From positions 3,534,001-3,598,000 of the forward strand of contig NZ_CP059856.1 of the NCBI RefSeq assembly GCF_009193325.2: 64,000 nt of DNA, in the 5' to 3' direction. The DNA is from Bacteroides zhangwenhongii. Its GTDB lineage: Bacteria > Bacteroidota > Bacteroidia > Bacteroidales > Bacteroidaceae. A model generated the notes under the pieces. That model made no database searches and was not told the DNA's origin. It saw only the letters and a list, made by a program, of their open reading frames with translations. Position numbers and translations under genes: made by a program. Below, in pieces: positions 1 to 11,000 of the stretch (within the stretch, counting starts at the first letter, position 1; each line of letters begins with the position of its first letter).

Positions 1-1206
1 ATCCGTATCTAAATTAACACGAGCTCTCACTGTTTGGAAACTGTCACCCACTTTATAACCTTCATTATTCGTATACCCCAAAGATGCATAATAATTAGTT
101 CTTGACGACTTTCCCGAAATAGACATATTATAGTCTTGTCGTAACCCTGAACGATAAACATGGTCTCGCCAATCTACAACCTTTCCTTGCTTATAGTTCT
201 GAATTTCCACATTAGACAATTGAAGACGAGTTAACCAAGTCTCCACATAATCACCGGAAAAAGAAGGATCGTAAGAAGCCCACTGATCCATATCCACTCC
301 ATCCGGTAAGTTGTAAGGATTATCATAATAGCCTACACCTTTCTGATTTGCACTTGGTTTAAAATAATCTAAGGTTTTCCAGTAGTCAGCACGTCTTTGT
401 ATATATTGTTCTGGTGTAGGAAGATCTGGAATATCCAATAAAGTAGTTACACCTACCTTTGCACTAAGATTAATAACAGGCTTCTCAGTCTTTCCCCTTT
501 TGGTATTGATCATAATAACTCCTGCGGATCCCTTAGAGCCATAAACGGCCGTAGAACTAGCATCTTTCAGAACATCCATGCTCTCAATATCATTAGGATT
601 AATATCACTAATATTACCATAATAAATATTACCGTCTAAAACTATCAAAGGAGAAGTAGAAGCCTTCAAAGAAGCAGGTCCACGTACCTCAATTGAGCCT
701 CCTCCTGAAGCATTATTATCCACACTAATATTTACACCCGCAATATTACCTTTAAGAAAATCAACAGCGTTAGTGGCAACCTTAGTATCCAATACTTCAC
801 TTCCAATATGTGCTACAGACCCTGTCACATCTTTCTTTTTCATTGTACCATAGCCTACTACTACGACTTCGTCAAGCAACTCTGTATCTTCAAGTAGTAT
901 AACATCTAGTTTAGTTACATTAGCATCAATATCTTTCTCTATTGTCTTATAACCAACAAAAGAAAATACCAAAGTAGCCTTCTTACGGGGGATCTTTAAC
1001 GAATATTCTCCATCCATATTAGAGATTGTACCCAAAGTTGCATCACCTTTAACAACAACATTCACTCCAATCAGAGGCTCATTCGAAGCATCTTTTACAG
1101 TTCCAACGACATTTCGAGTCGATTGTGCCTGAATATACACCGTAGAAATTAGGAATAATAAAAGCAACCTAATCCTAGCATTAATTTTTTTGTAGTTTTT
1201 TTTCAT
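1..1206 (-). CDS. SusC-family TonB-dependent outer membrane receptor (partial, N-terminal 402 residues)
   Basis: Outer-membrane receptor that would import oligosaccharides with a SusD partner; the partner should lie beyond the left edge. The reading frame is open to the first base, so only the N-terminal 402 residues are visible. Start ATG at 1206 gives a signal peptide ending near VYIQAQ, then a carboxypeptidase-regulatory-like domain (about 30-105), the TonB box region EVVVVGYG at 113-120, and a plug with LIVLDG and DVLKDASSTAVYGSKG. These are standard SusC motifs. Upstream are a -7 box at 1260-1267 and a PUL operator at 1297-1328, so it begins its own transcription unit rather than continuing from the sulfatase gene behind it. 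Confidence 0.95.
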   Translation of the reverse strand, partial: MKKNYKKINARIRLLLLFLISTVYIQAQSTRNVVGTVKDASNEPLIGVNVVVKGDATLGTISNMDGEYSLKIPRKKATLVFSFVGYKTIEKDIDANVTKLDVILLEDTELLDEVVVVGYGTMKKKDVTGSVAHIGSEVLDTKVATNAVDFLKGNIAGVNISVDNNASGGGSIEVRGPASLKASTSPLIVLDGNIYYGNISDINPNDIESMDVLKDASSTAVYGSKGSAGVIMINTKRGKTEKPVINLSAKVGVTTLLDIPDLPTPEQYIQRRADYWKTLDYFKPSANQKGVGYYDNPYNLPDGVDMDQWASYDPSFSGDYVETWLTRLQLSNVEIQNYKQGKVVDWRDHVYRSGLRQDYNMSISGKSSRTNYYASLGYTNNEGYKVGDSFQTVRARVNLDTD

Positions 1207-1259
1207 GATATTAACTAAATTAGTGGTTAATTTAAAAACAAACATCCTTTTAGTGAAAG

Positions 1260-1287
1260 CAAAATTAGGTAAGATAATCATAACAAA
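1260..1287 (-). promoter_or_regulatory. Bacteroidales promoter for the partial susC
   Basis: Read on the minus strand: -7 box TAATTTTG (1260-1267, consensus TAnnTTTG) with TTTG at 1284-1287, spacer 16. That spacer is shorter than the usual 19-21, so the -33 part is weak. It lies about 50 nt before the ATG at 1206. Confidence 0.55.
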
Positions 1288-1296
1288 GTAAAACAT

Positions 1297-1328
1297 ATGT
1301 CTCGGAAAAGCACAAATGCGTCCCAAAT
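1297..1328 (-). promoter_or_regulatory. PUL operator site A (21-bp-spaced direct repeat)
   Basis: On the plus strand, GTCTCGG (1299-1305) and GTCCCAA (1320-1326) repeat at 21 bp. The conserved T at 1300 is 33 bp from the end of the -7 box (1267). The same arrangement occurs at four other minus-strand promoters of this PUL (16592, 22792, 26749, 39188). Probably bound by the HTCS encoded at 35105-39115. Confidence 0.6.
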
Positions 1329-1358
1329 TAACGCCATAATAAAATAAGGAATAGAATT

Positions 1359-2864
1359 TTAAGGTTTGGCTTTATGAAAAAAGTTATATTTCCTTTCCAA
1401 TACATCTATAAGTTCATCAACAATTGCTTTCTTTTCTGTACTAAATATATTCTTTTTTTCCATCCCTTTCAAACGATAATTATATAATTCCGTTACACAT
1501 TCCCCCTTATGCCAATATCGCGTTAATCTATAATTAGGAACTCTGACACTAATACCATTATTAAAATAACTATATGCAGCATCAGACCATAAACTTTGAT
1601 TAGGATTTTCCAGTAACTCAACAAAACTATGTCCATCCATTCCTTCTGGGATTGAAAGGTTGCACAACTCCATTAAAGTCGGATAAATATCAACAGCACT
1701 AACAATACGATAATTTTTAACTGCTTTACAAGCAGATGGAGCTCTTACTATTAACGTACTACGCAAAGAAACATCCATCAATGTATGTTTCCCCCATACA
1801 CGCTGGTCTCCTAAATGCCAACCATGATCTCCCCATACTATTACAATAGTATTGTCCTTTTCTCCAAGTCGCTCCAACTCATCCAAAATCTTACCAACTT
1901 GGGCGTCCACATAACTTATACAAGCAAAATAAGCATGTCGGAGTCTTCGGGCATAAGATTCCGAAATACTTTTATTCAAAGAAGCTTTCTCATCTCCCAA
2001 CAAATAACCATTAAATTCATTACTATTGTGCAAAGCAAATTTATGAGTACCTTCAGGTATTTGCGGTACAGGAGACAGTGGAATTTCTGATTCTTTATAT
2101 AATTCCCAATATTTTTGAGGAGCAGTAAATGGTAAATGAGGTTTGAAAAATCCTACCGCCAAACAAAAAGGCCCCTGCCTGTCCGATAGTTCTCTGAGTT
2201 TTTTCTGTGCCAAATTAGCCGTCAACCCATCTGGATAACCTTCGTCCGGTACCTCCGCACATTCATAAGGAGAAACCTGCAGATTACGACTTTGTCGATT
2301 GCTACCATCAGCATACCCAAAGAATGCATTCCAACCCGTCTCCCATTTTCCGGCATCAAAAAGCATCTCATTCCAACTATGAGGCAATTCAAGACATTCG
2401 CTTTTTAACTGCGTATAACCATACAAGAAGCCATCGGCATAATGGCTGATCTTACCGATCCCCACTGTATAATATCCATTACGCCTCAAGTGATGAAACA
2501 TTGTCTCCGGTTGTTCACTCTCCTCTTTACCGGATATATTTATCTTACAAGCTTCATTAGACAAATCTCGTTCCTTCCTCGGTAACCTACCAGTTAACAT
2601 ACTGGCTCGCGACGCTCCACTAGTAGGAACTTGGACATAATGATGAAAAAACAGGCTGCCCTCATCAGCAAGCTTATCTAAGTTTGGAGTTTTCACCATA
2701 GAGCCATAACATCCCAACTCTTGTCTTAAATCATCTATACAAATGAACAATACATTAGGTTTATCTCGTTTATTCATACTTTGCTGTGCAATACTATATA
2801 TCGGTATCGTCAACAAATAAATAGGCATACATACATTTTTTCTTATTTTCATCATTCTGCTCAA
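1359..2864 (-). CDS. Sulfatase, iduronate-2-sulfatase-like family, serine-type, secreted
   Basis: Predicted to hydrolyse sulfate esters on a glycan in the periplasm or at the surface. The N-terminus has a signal peptide (internal starts at M4 or M5 are possible). IDD at 43-45 supplies metal-binding aspartates. The formylglycine signature is SGASR at 82-86 followed by TGR, so the residue to be oxidised is Ser82, not Cys; in this class maturation needs an anaerobic radical-SAM enzyme (anSME), which is not in this window. The motif GFFKPHLPF and the opening IDDLRQELGCYG are typical of the iduronate-2-sulfatase branch. It lies 57 bp after the GH43 gene and closes the operon that starts at 16511. 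The true sulfate-bearing sugar is unknown. Confidence 0.9.
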   Translation of the reverse strand: MSRMMKIRKNVCMPIYLLTIPIYSIAQQSMNKRDKPNVLFICIDDLRQELGCYGSMVKTPNLDKLADEGSLFFHHYVQVPTSGASRASMLTGRLPRKERDLSNEACKINISGKEESEQPETMFHHLRRNGYYTVGIGKISHYADGFLYGYTQLKSECLELPHSWNEMLFDAGKWETGWNAFFGYADGSNRQSRNLQVSPYECAEVPDEGYPDGLTANLAQKKLRELSDRQGPFCLAVGFFKPHLPFTAPQKYWELYKESEIPLSPVPQIPEGTHKFALHNSNEFNGYLLGDEKASLNKSISESYARRLRHAYFACISYVDAQVGKILDELERLGEKDNTIVIVWGDHGWHLGDQRVWGKHTLMDVSLRSTLIVRAPSACKAVKNYRIVSAVDIYPTLMELCNLSIPEGMDGHSFVELLENPNQSLWSDAAYSYFNNGISVRVPNYRLTRYWHKGECVTELYNYRLKGMEKKNIFSTEKKAIVDELIDVLERKYNFFHKAKP

Positions 2865-2921
2865 TTACTTTACAAAAATATGCTCTTTATCACAAAATAA
2901 CTATTCTTATAATAAACCTAA

Positions 2922-4313
2922 TTATTCACCGGAAGGAACAACTATAGGTTCCCCCCATCCCACTGGTGTCCCAAAATTCGGAGTTCCATCCATATTCCAT
3001 GTAAAACGTTGAATAAACGTGGAACGTCCAGTCTCATAACTACCATGATTCCGATTCTTCACATGATAAACAATCCAATCCTCCGTTCCATCAGGCGATT
3101 TTGTAAAACTACAATGTCCCACTCCGTTCACTCCATCTTTATCTACTGTATCATCACATCTATAGAATACATCGTGCGAAGACTTCTTCCAATTTGTCGG
3201 ATTCATTGGATCGTCACCTATATTAAGCATAAGATAAGCTAAACGATAGTATTTTGTCCAAGAACCATTGCAAGAATATACAACAAATAACTTATCATCA
3301 CGTTGTAAAAAAGCTGGTCCTTCATTTACTTTTGCCGAAGGCTCTATCAACTCCCACGGTTGGTCAGGCTTGGAAATCTCAATACGGTTAGAACAGATAG
3401 TCCATGGATTACTCATCTTTGCAATATAGATACGCTGATCACCACCCGATTCTTTATTAATAGTACCTGACCATACAGCATATAATTTACCAGCAATATT
3501 CACAATCCCCATATCAATAGCATAACAAGTGTTATCTACGGTAGGTATAACATTATCAGTATATTCGTCACCTGTATAAATCATCCCCATATCCTCATAT
3601 TCCCCCATAGGGTCATTCGTCTTAGAACGAAGTACTCCAGTACGCTGCATTTTATAGCTTCCACTTTCTGATGACGGACGTCCCGCTGCATAATATACAT
3701 ACCATCTGCCGTCTACAAAATGCAATTCAGGCGCCCATACGTGTGAAGCGTTCCATGGCTTTATATTTCCATTATCTTTAGGTGCAGTCCAAATTGCTTT
3801 TGTTGAACTTATAATAGTCAACTTATCTGATTTAGAAATATTAATTCCATCACCGTGAGCCTTACAAGTATAATAGGTCCCTTGATGTTGGATAATCCAT
3901 GGATCGGGTATACCTGCTATCGGGTTTGTGAAAGTTTTGTCACTTTGCACTATTTCCACTACCACATCATCTACCCCCTTTGCTGAAAACGTAATTTTAG
4001 CTTTACGGAAAGACGTCACATCGTCATTAGCAGTATAACTTACATCTAATAGTTCTTTTCCACCTTCGTTTTTGGATAGTTGAATCCATTTGTCCTCCGT
4101 CGTTGCAGTCCATGCCAGATTAGTTGCGATATTCAATGTAAATGTTCCGGACAAATTACCAACCTGAACAGTTACAGGCAATACCGACAAATAATCTTTG
4201 CCAACTAACATCTGCACTGTATTCTCCAAAGTTTGGGAATCATCTGCTTCATCACAGGAAAGCATTAATGGTAATGAGAAAAACAAAAATAAGAATTGTA
4301 CTAATCGATTCAT
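2922..4313 (-). CDS. GH43-family glycoside hydrolase lipoprotein with N-terminal BACON-like domain
   Basis: Surface or periplasmic lipoprotein (lipobox LMLSC, Cys20) with a BACON-like domain (about 45-125; pattern NLAWTATTEDKWIQLS) and a five-bladed propeller of the GH43 type. Visible catalytic candidates are Asp137 in IPDPW (base), Asp267 in AIDMGI (pKa modulator) and Glu331 in NEGPA (acid), all as expected for GH43. Family members remove arabinofuranose, xylose or galactose units; the exact activity cannot be read from sequence. It is followed by the sulfatase and preceded by an FGE-fold lipoprotein in the same minus-strand operon. BACON domains commonly tether or bind mucin or glycan ligands. 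Confidence 0.88.
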   Translation of the reverse strand: MNRLVQFLFLFFSLPLMLSCDEADDSQTLENTVQMLVGKDYLSVLPVTVQVGNLSGTFTLNIATNLAWTATTEDKWIQLSKNEGGKELLDVSYTANDDVTSFRKAKITFSAKGVDDVVVEIVQSDKTFTNPIAGIPDPWIIQHQGTYYTCKAHGDGINISKSDKLTIISSTKAIWTAPKDNGNIKPWNASHVWAPELHFVDGRWYVYYAAGRPSSESGSYKMQRTGVLRSKTNDPMGEYEDMGMIYTGDEYTDNVIPTVDNTCYAIDMGIVNIAGKLYAVWSGTINKESGGDQRIYIAKMSNPWTICSNRIEISKPDQPWELIEPSAKVNEGPAFLQRDDKLFVVYSCNGSWTKYYRLAYLMLNIGDDPMNPTNWKKSSHDVFYRCDDTVDKDGVNGVGHCSFTKSPDGTEDWIVYHVKNRNHGSYETGRSTFIQRFTWNMDGTPNFGTPVGWGEPIVVPSGE

Positions 4314-4395
4314 AGTCTTAAATATTAAAAAGGTTATAGATATAAGAAGAAGGTACTAAAAAATACATCCAGTACCCCTTCTTTAATTTATTTTG

Positions 4396-6240
4396 TTACA
4401 AATTATATGGAAGCTGTTCCATTACAAAACGAAAACCACTATGATTACCTGCTTCTCCTTTATGCTGATTGCAGCCACGTGTATAAACTTTCAAATACGT
4501 CGGATGTCTGAAACTTCCTCCACGAACGACCATTTTACCATCAGCCGTCAGTTTTCCAGCATTGATAGGGTCCACAACTGTCTCTTCCAAATGCACATCA
4601 TAAAAGTTCCAATCAAAAAAGTCTCTACAATATTCCATTACATTACCAGACATATCATAAATACCAAGTTCATTCGGTTTTTTTGTACCTACAGGTGCTG
4701 TTCCTTTACTATTATCTGTCGAGACAGATACTTCACTAACAGAATTACTTCCACTATATAAATATCCTTTGCTCTTGTTTCCTCCACGAGCTGCATATTC
4801 CCATTCTGCTTCACTTGGCAGACGAACCTTCACGCCTAGTTCGGCAGATAACCACTCACAATATTGCTCTGCAGCCGGCCAAGTCACATTTACAACAGGA
4901 TATCGATCTTTACCTGCACGAGGTTTATAAATTAAATTAGGAGCTGTTCCCGAGTACTCAAAACTCCAAGCATTCGTATTACTATTATGCAATGCTTTTA
5001 CCGGTTGTGTCCGACTATTCCTATTCTGATAAACATTTAAAAATGTACACATCTGCTCAACAGTTACCTCATATTTACACATATAAAAATCTTTTGAGAG
5101 CTGTACTTTATGAACAGGTTCTTTACCCATTGTCTTATTATCGATCGGAGACGCTTCCGTATCCGTATTCGGATTTCCCATATCAAATATTCCTTTCTCT
5201 ACCAAGATCATATCTTCCAAAGTCATACCTGGAACAATATCTCCTGTACGTGTTGTAAATTCAACAGGTAAACCATAGAACACGCCGTCCATATTTCTTG
5301 CATAGGCACGCACATAATAAGTCTGTCCTTTCTCCAATCCTCCAACAATAGAATAATAGCCCCCAACACCTTTGTCTATTTTCTGATAAGAGTCAGTCTC
5401 AATTGTAGGTTCATGAGTTGTTCCCCAACAAACGCCACGTTCTGTTGTTGCAGAACCAGCATCCATCAAAACCTCACCATACAAATAAGCACTCCGATAT
5501 CCCGGAAACACATCACCAGTTTTAACAAAATTCATAGTTACAAACCAGACAGTCTCACCATACACAATTCTATCTTTCGTCTTAAAATAGGGACGTACCA
5601 AATAATAAGTATTTTGTATCAAGCCCTCTAAAAATGCATTAAACGCATATCCACCAGCTTCCGCAACAATTTTTTTTCCATCTATAGTCGGTTCATTCTC
5701 AAGGGGAGGAACAGGCTGATTGTCTGCTTCGGTATAACACACTCCATACTCTAATACTTCGGACCCACCATTATCCGCTATTTGCATCAATGCAGTAGCT
5801 GTGGTCGGAGTAATCTTAGTAATATCATCAATCACACACCAGCCATTACCAGGAATATTTTTTGTTGTAAACGTCAATTCATTACCATAATAAATATGAC
5901 TGCCAGTATTCACATAAGCTCTAACATAATACTCTGTGGATGGCGTTAAGCCACTAAGTTGCAACATATAACCATTTTCATTGAGCATTTCAAAAGTCTC
6001 AATTTTATTATCGTCCACGGTAGGAGAAGGGCTTTCACTCCAACAAAATCCTTTCGGCATATTCTCTGTAATCATCCCCTTCGCAACATACCCACTTACA
6101 AAAGCTGTATTTTGCCCTATTTGAGCAAACCCTTGCGTAGTTACCTGTATTGATGATTCTACTATTTCATCTTCCTTACAAGAAGTAACAAACAAAGCCA
6201 TCAGCGCAACCATTAAAAATAAAAAGATTCTATTTTTCAT
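4396..6240 (-). CDS. Surface lipoprotein: Ig/Fn3-like repeats plus FGE-sulfatase-fold domain lacking active-site cysteines
   Basis: Lipoprotein (LFVTSC, Cys21) in the place where SusE/SusF-like surface glycan-binding proteins sit, directly after a SusD gene. Residues about 30-335 contain three similar modules, each with GxCW or GVCY and ending in YYVRAY-like strands and FTT, resembling Ig/Fn3-type repeats. Residues about 336-614 are an FGE-sulfatase (SUMF1-like) domain: MGNP, YEVTVEQ, VNVTWPAAEQYCEWLS, RLPSEAEWEYAARGG, GNVMEYCRDFF and VVRGGSF. Genuine FGE enzymes have two active-site cysteines shortly after the RGGS motif; here the segment reads RGGSFRHPTYL and has neither. I therefore infer a binding or scaffold role, not sulfatase activation. 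Confidence 0.85.
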   Translation of the reverse strand: MKNRIFLFLMVALMALFVTSCKEDEIVESSIQVTTQGFAQIGQNTAFVSGYVAKGMITENMPKGFCWSESPSPTVDDNKIETFEMLNENGYMLQLSGLTPSTEYYVRAYVNTGSHIYYGNELTFTTKNIPGNGWCVIDDITKITPTTATALMQIADNGGSEVLEYGVCYTEADNQPVPPLENEPTIDGKKIVAEAGGYAFNAFLEGLIQNTYYLVRPYFKTKDRIVYGETVWFVTMNFVKTGDVFPGYRSAYLYGEVLMDAGSATTERGVCWGTTHEPTIETDSYQKIDKGVGGYYSIVGGLEKGQTYYVRAYARNMDGVFYGLPVEFTTRTGDIVPGMTLEDMILVEKGIFDMGNPNTDTEASPIDNKTMGKEPVHKVQLSKDFYMCKYEVTVEQMCTFLNVYQNRNSRTQPVKALHNSNTNAWSFEYSGTAPNLIYKPRAGKDRYPVVNVTWPAAEQYCEWLSAELGVKVRLPSEAEWEYAARGGNKSKGYLYSGSNSVSEVSVSTDNSKGTAPVGTKKPNELGIYDMSGNVMEYCRDFFDWNFYDVHLEETVVDPINAGKLTADGKMVVRGGSFRHPTYLKVYTRGCNQHKGEAGNHSGFRFVMEQLPYNL

Positions 6241-6263
6241 ATCGTTTTATTCTTTAAAATTAA

Positions 6264-8081
6264 TTACTCGATCACACGTGGTGACCATCCCCAATTCTGA
6301 ATCAGGTTCTTATTCTTATTAATCTCCGACTGTGGAATAGGAATCACATTCATGTGATTTTCATAACTGCGCCTTTCAATTTCTCTTATATTATACTCCT
6401 TAGTCTTATCGTCTTCTTTCAAAATGATATCTTGTTCATGAACGACTCTCTGAGTTTCTGTTCCAATCATCCAACGACGTATATCCCAAAAACGATGTTC
6501 TTCAAAAGCAAATTCTACACGACGTTCATTCTGAATCAGCTTACGAACATTTTCTTGTGTCAATGCCCAGCCGCGATTTGTAAAGGTAGTACGCACATCA
6601 GGCATTCCTGCTCGGGCGCGTACTGTAGAAATAGCCCAACAAATAGCATCATCAGGCGCCAAAGCAGGATCATCATAATATTCATTCAACGCTTCCGCAT
6701 ACAACAGAAGAATATCGGCATAACGAATGATCGGGTAAGAATTTGGAACCGTAACATTATTTGTCGGATTCAAATCTTTATCCATAAACTTCTTCAAGAA
6801 GAATCCTGTACGAGAGTATCCACGGATATAATCCTTCCCCCAAGGTTTATCCGAATCCACATCACGTCTCCAAGTCTTAAACTCCACACCACAGAAAGTA
6901 GCCTCATCATACCATATTGTTGCATCTAAACGTGGGTCGCGCCCTGAAAATGGATGCAATGGACGAAAACCAGACCCATCTTGTTCCGGCAACATTCCGT
7001 TCTGCATCTCATAGGTTGCTACCAAATCTTGTGTAGGTAAGTTATAACAAACTGGACTACCCTTACCACGAACCAACATAAAGTTAAAAGGTAAATTATT
7101 ATAATATACATCAATAGAAGGTCCCTTTAAGAAAGGAAATATAGACTCTTCCACTGTATTACGGGTAACGAAGTAAGTCTCATAAGCAGACTTAGTCCCA
7201 TTGGTTTTCTTATATAAATCATAACGTCCCAAATCTATCACGGCTTTTAAAGCCTTCGCAGCATCATTCCATCGTTCCTTCTTATAATCAGAATAACGCC
7301 ATAATTCCTTATTCTGACTCTCGGAATCATACTGAGGATAGTCCGAAGGACGATTATATAACGGACTTGCCGCTAATGCAAGTACTTTCCCTTTCAATGA
7401 TAATGCTACCCCATCATTTGCACGCCCAAAGTTATTACCAGCCCAGTCTTTATTTACACTTCTAAAGATCGCAATAGCATCATCACATTCCCCTAATATA
7501 TAATCTACGCATTGCGCAAAAGTCGCACGTTTTGCTCCTTTCAATTCGGGAGAGCCAAAATGCAATGTTTCCTCCAAAATTGGAATACCACCAAAATGTT
7601 TTAATAATTCAGCATAAAAGAAAGCACGCAAGAAGATTACTTGACCACGCAAATATTCTAAATCAGAACGAGTTGCAACTCCATCTCTCTCCTCAATATA
7701 GTCATAGTTTTCCAAGAATTTGTTACATGCACGAATAGCTGCGTAATTAGTAGACCACACACTTCCCAAAGGTACACTTTCAGCATTCCAATTTCCATTA
7801 TTAAACCGCTGTGCATCAGAATCCAATGAACGAGCTTCACCATTATCCGTTGCACAATCTAAATATGCTCCTCCCCACGAGCCTGGAACTTCGGCACCTT
7901 TAGGTAATGAATAATAAATATCATTCACAAAATATCGGGCATATGTAGGATCTTTAAATACATCTTTCTCATACAAATCTCCCACATCCTCCTTATCCAT
8001 TAAAGAAGAAGCATCCAAACATGAACTCAGAAATACGATAAAAAGAGCCAAGTTTACTATCGTATAAAGTTTTATTTTCAT
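6264..8081 (-). CDS. SusD-family nutrient-binding outer membrane lipoprotein (second pair)
   Basis: SusD-like lid lipoprotein that captures oligosaccharide for the neighbouring SusC. Lipobox FLSSC with Cys21. The TPR-rich body includes LRGQVIFLRAFFYAELLKHFGG at about 145-165, a strong family motif, and the C-terminal RagB/SusD stretch ends with NERRVEFAFEEHRFWDIRRW near 530-550. The C-terminus NWGWSPRVIE is also usual for the family. It begins 11 bp after the SusC gene at 8093-11116 and lies 23 bp before the FGE-fold lipoprotein, so it is cotranscribed. Confidence 0.95.
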   Translation of the reverse strand: MKIKLYTIVNLALFIVFLSSCLDASSLMDKEDVGDLYEKDVFKDPTYARYFVNDIYYSLPKGAEVPGSWGGAYLDCATDNGEARSLDSDAQRFNNGNWNAESVPLGSVWSTNYAAIRACNKFLENYDYIEERDGVATRSDLEYLRGQVIFLRAFFYAELLKHFGGIPILEETLHFGSPELKGAKRATFAQCVDYILGECDDAIAIFRSVNKDWAGNNFGRANDGVALSLKGKVLALAASPLYNRPSDYPQYDSESQNKELWRYSDYKKERWNDAAKALKAVIDLGRYDLYKKTNGTKSAYETYFVTRNTVEESIFPFLKGPSIDVYYNNLPFNFMLVRGKGSPVCYNLPTQDLVATYEMQNGMLPEQDGSGFRPLHPFSGRDPRLDATIWYDEATFCGVEFKTWRRDVDSDKPWGKDYIRGYSRTGFFLKKFMDKDLNPTNNVTVPNSYPIIRYADILLLYAEALNEYYDDPALAPDDAICWAISTVRARAGMPDVRTTFTNRGWALTQENVRKLIQNERRVEFAFEEHRFWDIRRWMIGTETQRVVHEQDIILKEDDKTKEYNIREIERRSYENHMNVIPIPQSEINKNKNLIQNWGWSPRVIE

Positions 8082-8092
8082 TTTGACAAGTT

Positions 8093-11000
8093 TTAAAATT
8101 TAAGATTCAATCCCACACTATAATTTCTCATCTGAGGATAGGAAGTATTTCCTCCGTCATTGGACTCCGGATCATATTCTTTAAATCCAGCAAATGTCAG
8201 CAGGTTTGTTCCACTCACATAAATACGTGCTGATGCTATCCTAGCTTTCTTTGTCCAGCTAGTAGGGAGTGTATAACCTATCTGCATATTTTTCAAACGC
8301 AAATAATTCCCATTTTTCAACCAAAATGTGGACAACCTATGGTTTTGCTTAGAAGTTGTAGGAGATAAACTAGGATATGTAGCATTCTCTTTATTATCTG
8401 GAGTCCATCTCCCTAGATGATGTTTCATCACACTACCTGTATTTGTAAACTCCCAATAACCATATCCATTTACATAAAGATCAGTGATAGCTGCTCCTTG
8501 AAAGAAAATTTGCCAATCAACGCCTTTCCAACTTCCTCCAAAAGTGAATCCATACATAATCTCCGGCAAACGAGTTTTTCCAATAGGAGCCACATCATAG
8601 CTATCAATTACTCCGTCATCATTTATATCCCTATATTTTAAATCTCCAAGTTTCAAGTTACTGGAAAAGCGGGATGGCAAAGCTGCTATTTCCTCCTGCG
8701 TATTATAAAATCCATCTGTAATCATACCAAAACGTTGTCCGACTTTTCTACCAATAGCAGAGGTCCACGAATAAGTTTGAGGTTCTTCTCCTTTTTTCAG
8801 AACCTTATTACGGGCAAACGACATATTTCCCTTAACATAATAAGAGACCTTTCCTATTCTATCATTAAAAGATGCATCAATCTCAAAACCTGAATTCCGC
8901 ACTTCACCTAAATTCTGCGGTGGAAAACCCTTATTACCATCTGTAGCCCCCAACATACCATATATAGTAGATATAGAACGGTCATAGTCGAGAATGTTCA
9001 CTCTTTTTTCCGTAAAAGCATCTACAGTCAAGGCCAGTTTGCTATTAAAAAATCTCATATCAATACCTACATTCAACTTCCTTGCACGTTCCCAAGTTAC
9101 ATCTAAATTCCCCTCTTTACCTTCATAAATACGATTTTCTGGATTATTATCAATACCAAATGAAGGACGATTAGAAGTTAACATCGGATAGGTTTGCAAG
9201 TAATAATATTTATCTGAACCAATTTTATCATTTCCTACTTCACCATATGCCCCACGAATTTTCATATAGTCGAAAATTTTACTATCTTTATTCCAAAAAT
9301 TCTCTTCAGAAACAACCCACCCTAAAGAGAACGCAGGGAAAAAGCCATAACGCTTACCTTCGGCAAACTGAACCGAACCATTGTACCCAGCATTAAACTC
9401 TGCTAAATATTTATTCTTGTATCCATAAGTAATACGTCCCACATAATTGATGTATCCAATAGGGAGTGCTTCATTATTATACTGGCTCAATTGATTGAAA
9501 GCAAGCAAGCCGGTAACAGCATGAGCGCCAAATTTTCGTTCATAATTAACTGCAAATTCCGTTGTAATATTTCTACGATGGGGACCGGCAGACGTATCTA
9601 TTCGGACCGGCGTTTCTTCACTTACAATTACATATTGCCCATCTTTCGTATATTCCCATAATTCCGGACGTTCTGTGATATCTCTTCTAGACGCCATGTT
9701 AGATACAAAACCAAACATAGCCCTCGCTGAAAGACCTTTTGTTATAAAATCCAACTTTTGATTCAACTTTATCACTGCCTCAAACACATTACGTTTTGAA
9801 TGATTATAACCATATCTAGATAACGCAGCATATGGGTTTACCACATTCAATTTTCCACCATAAGTACCATTCGGATTCACATAGTTCAGATAGTTAGGCG
9901 GCAGACGTACCATAGACTCATACAACCCCTTTTCAGCATCATTATCATGCCTTTCTTCCAATCTTCCGGAAAGATCCACACCAAACACAGTCGTCTTCGT
10001 AACATTAAAGTCTAGATTCGTACGCATACCATAGCGCTTGAAGTATACATTCGAATTATAATCGTCATTATCAAATGTTTTGTAAATACCTTTTTCATCG
10101 ACATAGTTTGCCGACACATAATAACGTACGAAAGGCGTACCACCACGCACAGTCAAATTATACTGTTGTTTTGTACTGACATTCTTTAATAGATCACCGA
10201 TGTAATCATTATCCGGATGTGTATAAGGACTAGCTCCTGTACGATACATATCCAAGTCATAAGAATTATATTCAGGTACTTCTCCCACATTCATCAAAGC
10301 TTCATTCTTTAAACGAGCAAAGTCATAAGAACCTAGCTTATCAGGTAAGTTCATGGGAGTATTCATCGTAAATGAAGCTCTTAAATCTACCACAGGTTTA
10401 CTTGTCTCACCACGTTTAGTCGTAATTAAAATTACACCATTCGCACCACGAACCCCAAAAACAGCTGTAGCAGAAGCATCCTTCAGTACAGAAAAAGTCT
10501 CAATATCCTCCGGGTCAATTTGTGAATAATCACGTTCAATTCCATCCACCAACACCAATGGGGAAGAAGTCCCAGAATTATAGCTAGCAATACCACGAAT
10601 ATATATTGAAGCATCATCGTCCCCCGGACGTCCACCAGGAGAACGGGAAATAACTCCCGCAATTCTACCCCCAATTGCTTGTGTTAGGTTCGTTGTTCCT
10701 GTATTCTGCAATTCTTTAGCGTCAGCTGTAGAAATTGCCCCCACAACAGAAGCCTTTTTCTGTGAACCATACCCCACCACAACAACTTCTTCCAAATCAA
10801 CTCCAGACTCCAGCATCTTCACATTTAAGTTCCGTTGCTTGCCAACCGCTATCTCTTGATCTTCATATCCTATAAAAGAAAATACCAGTACACTTTTAGA
10901 ACTAGAGACTGTAATTTTGAAATTGCCATTTATATCACTAATAGCACCATTGGTAGTGCCCGTTTCCACAATATTCACTCCCGGCATAACTTCATCGTTC

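Noticed and set aside
6354-6929. 191-aa plus-strand frame opposite the SusD gene
   Set aside because: Shadow of the SusD reading frame.
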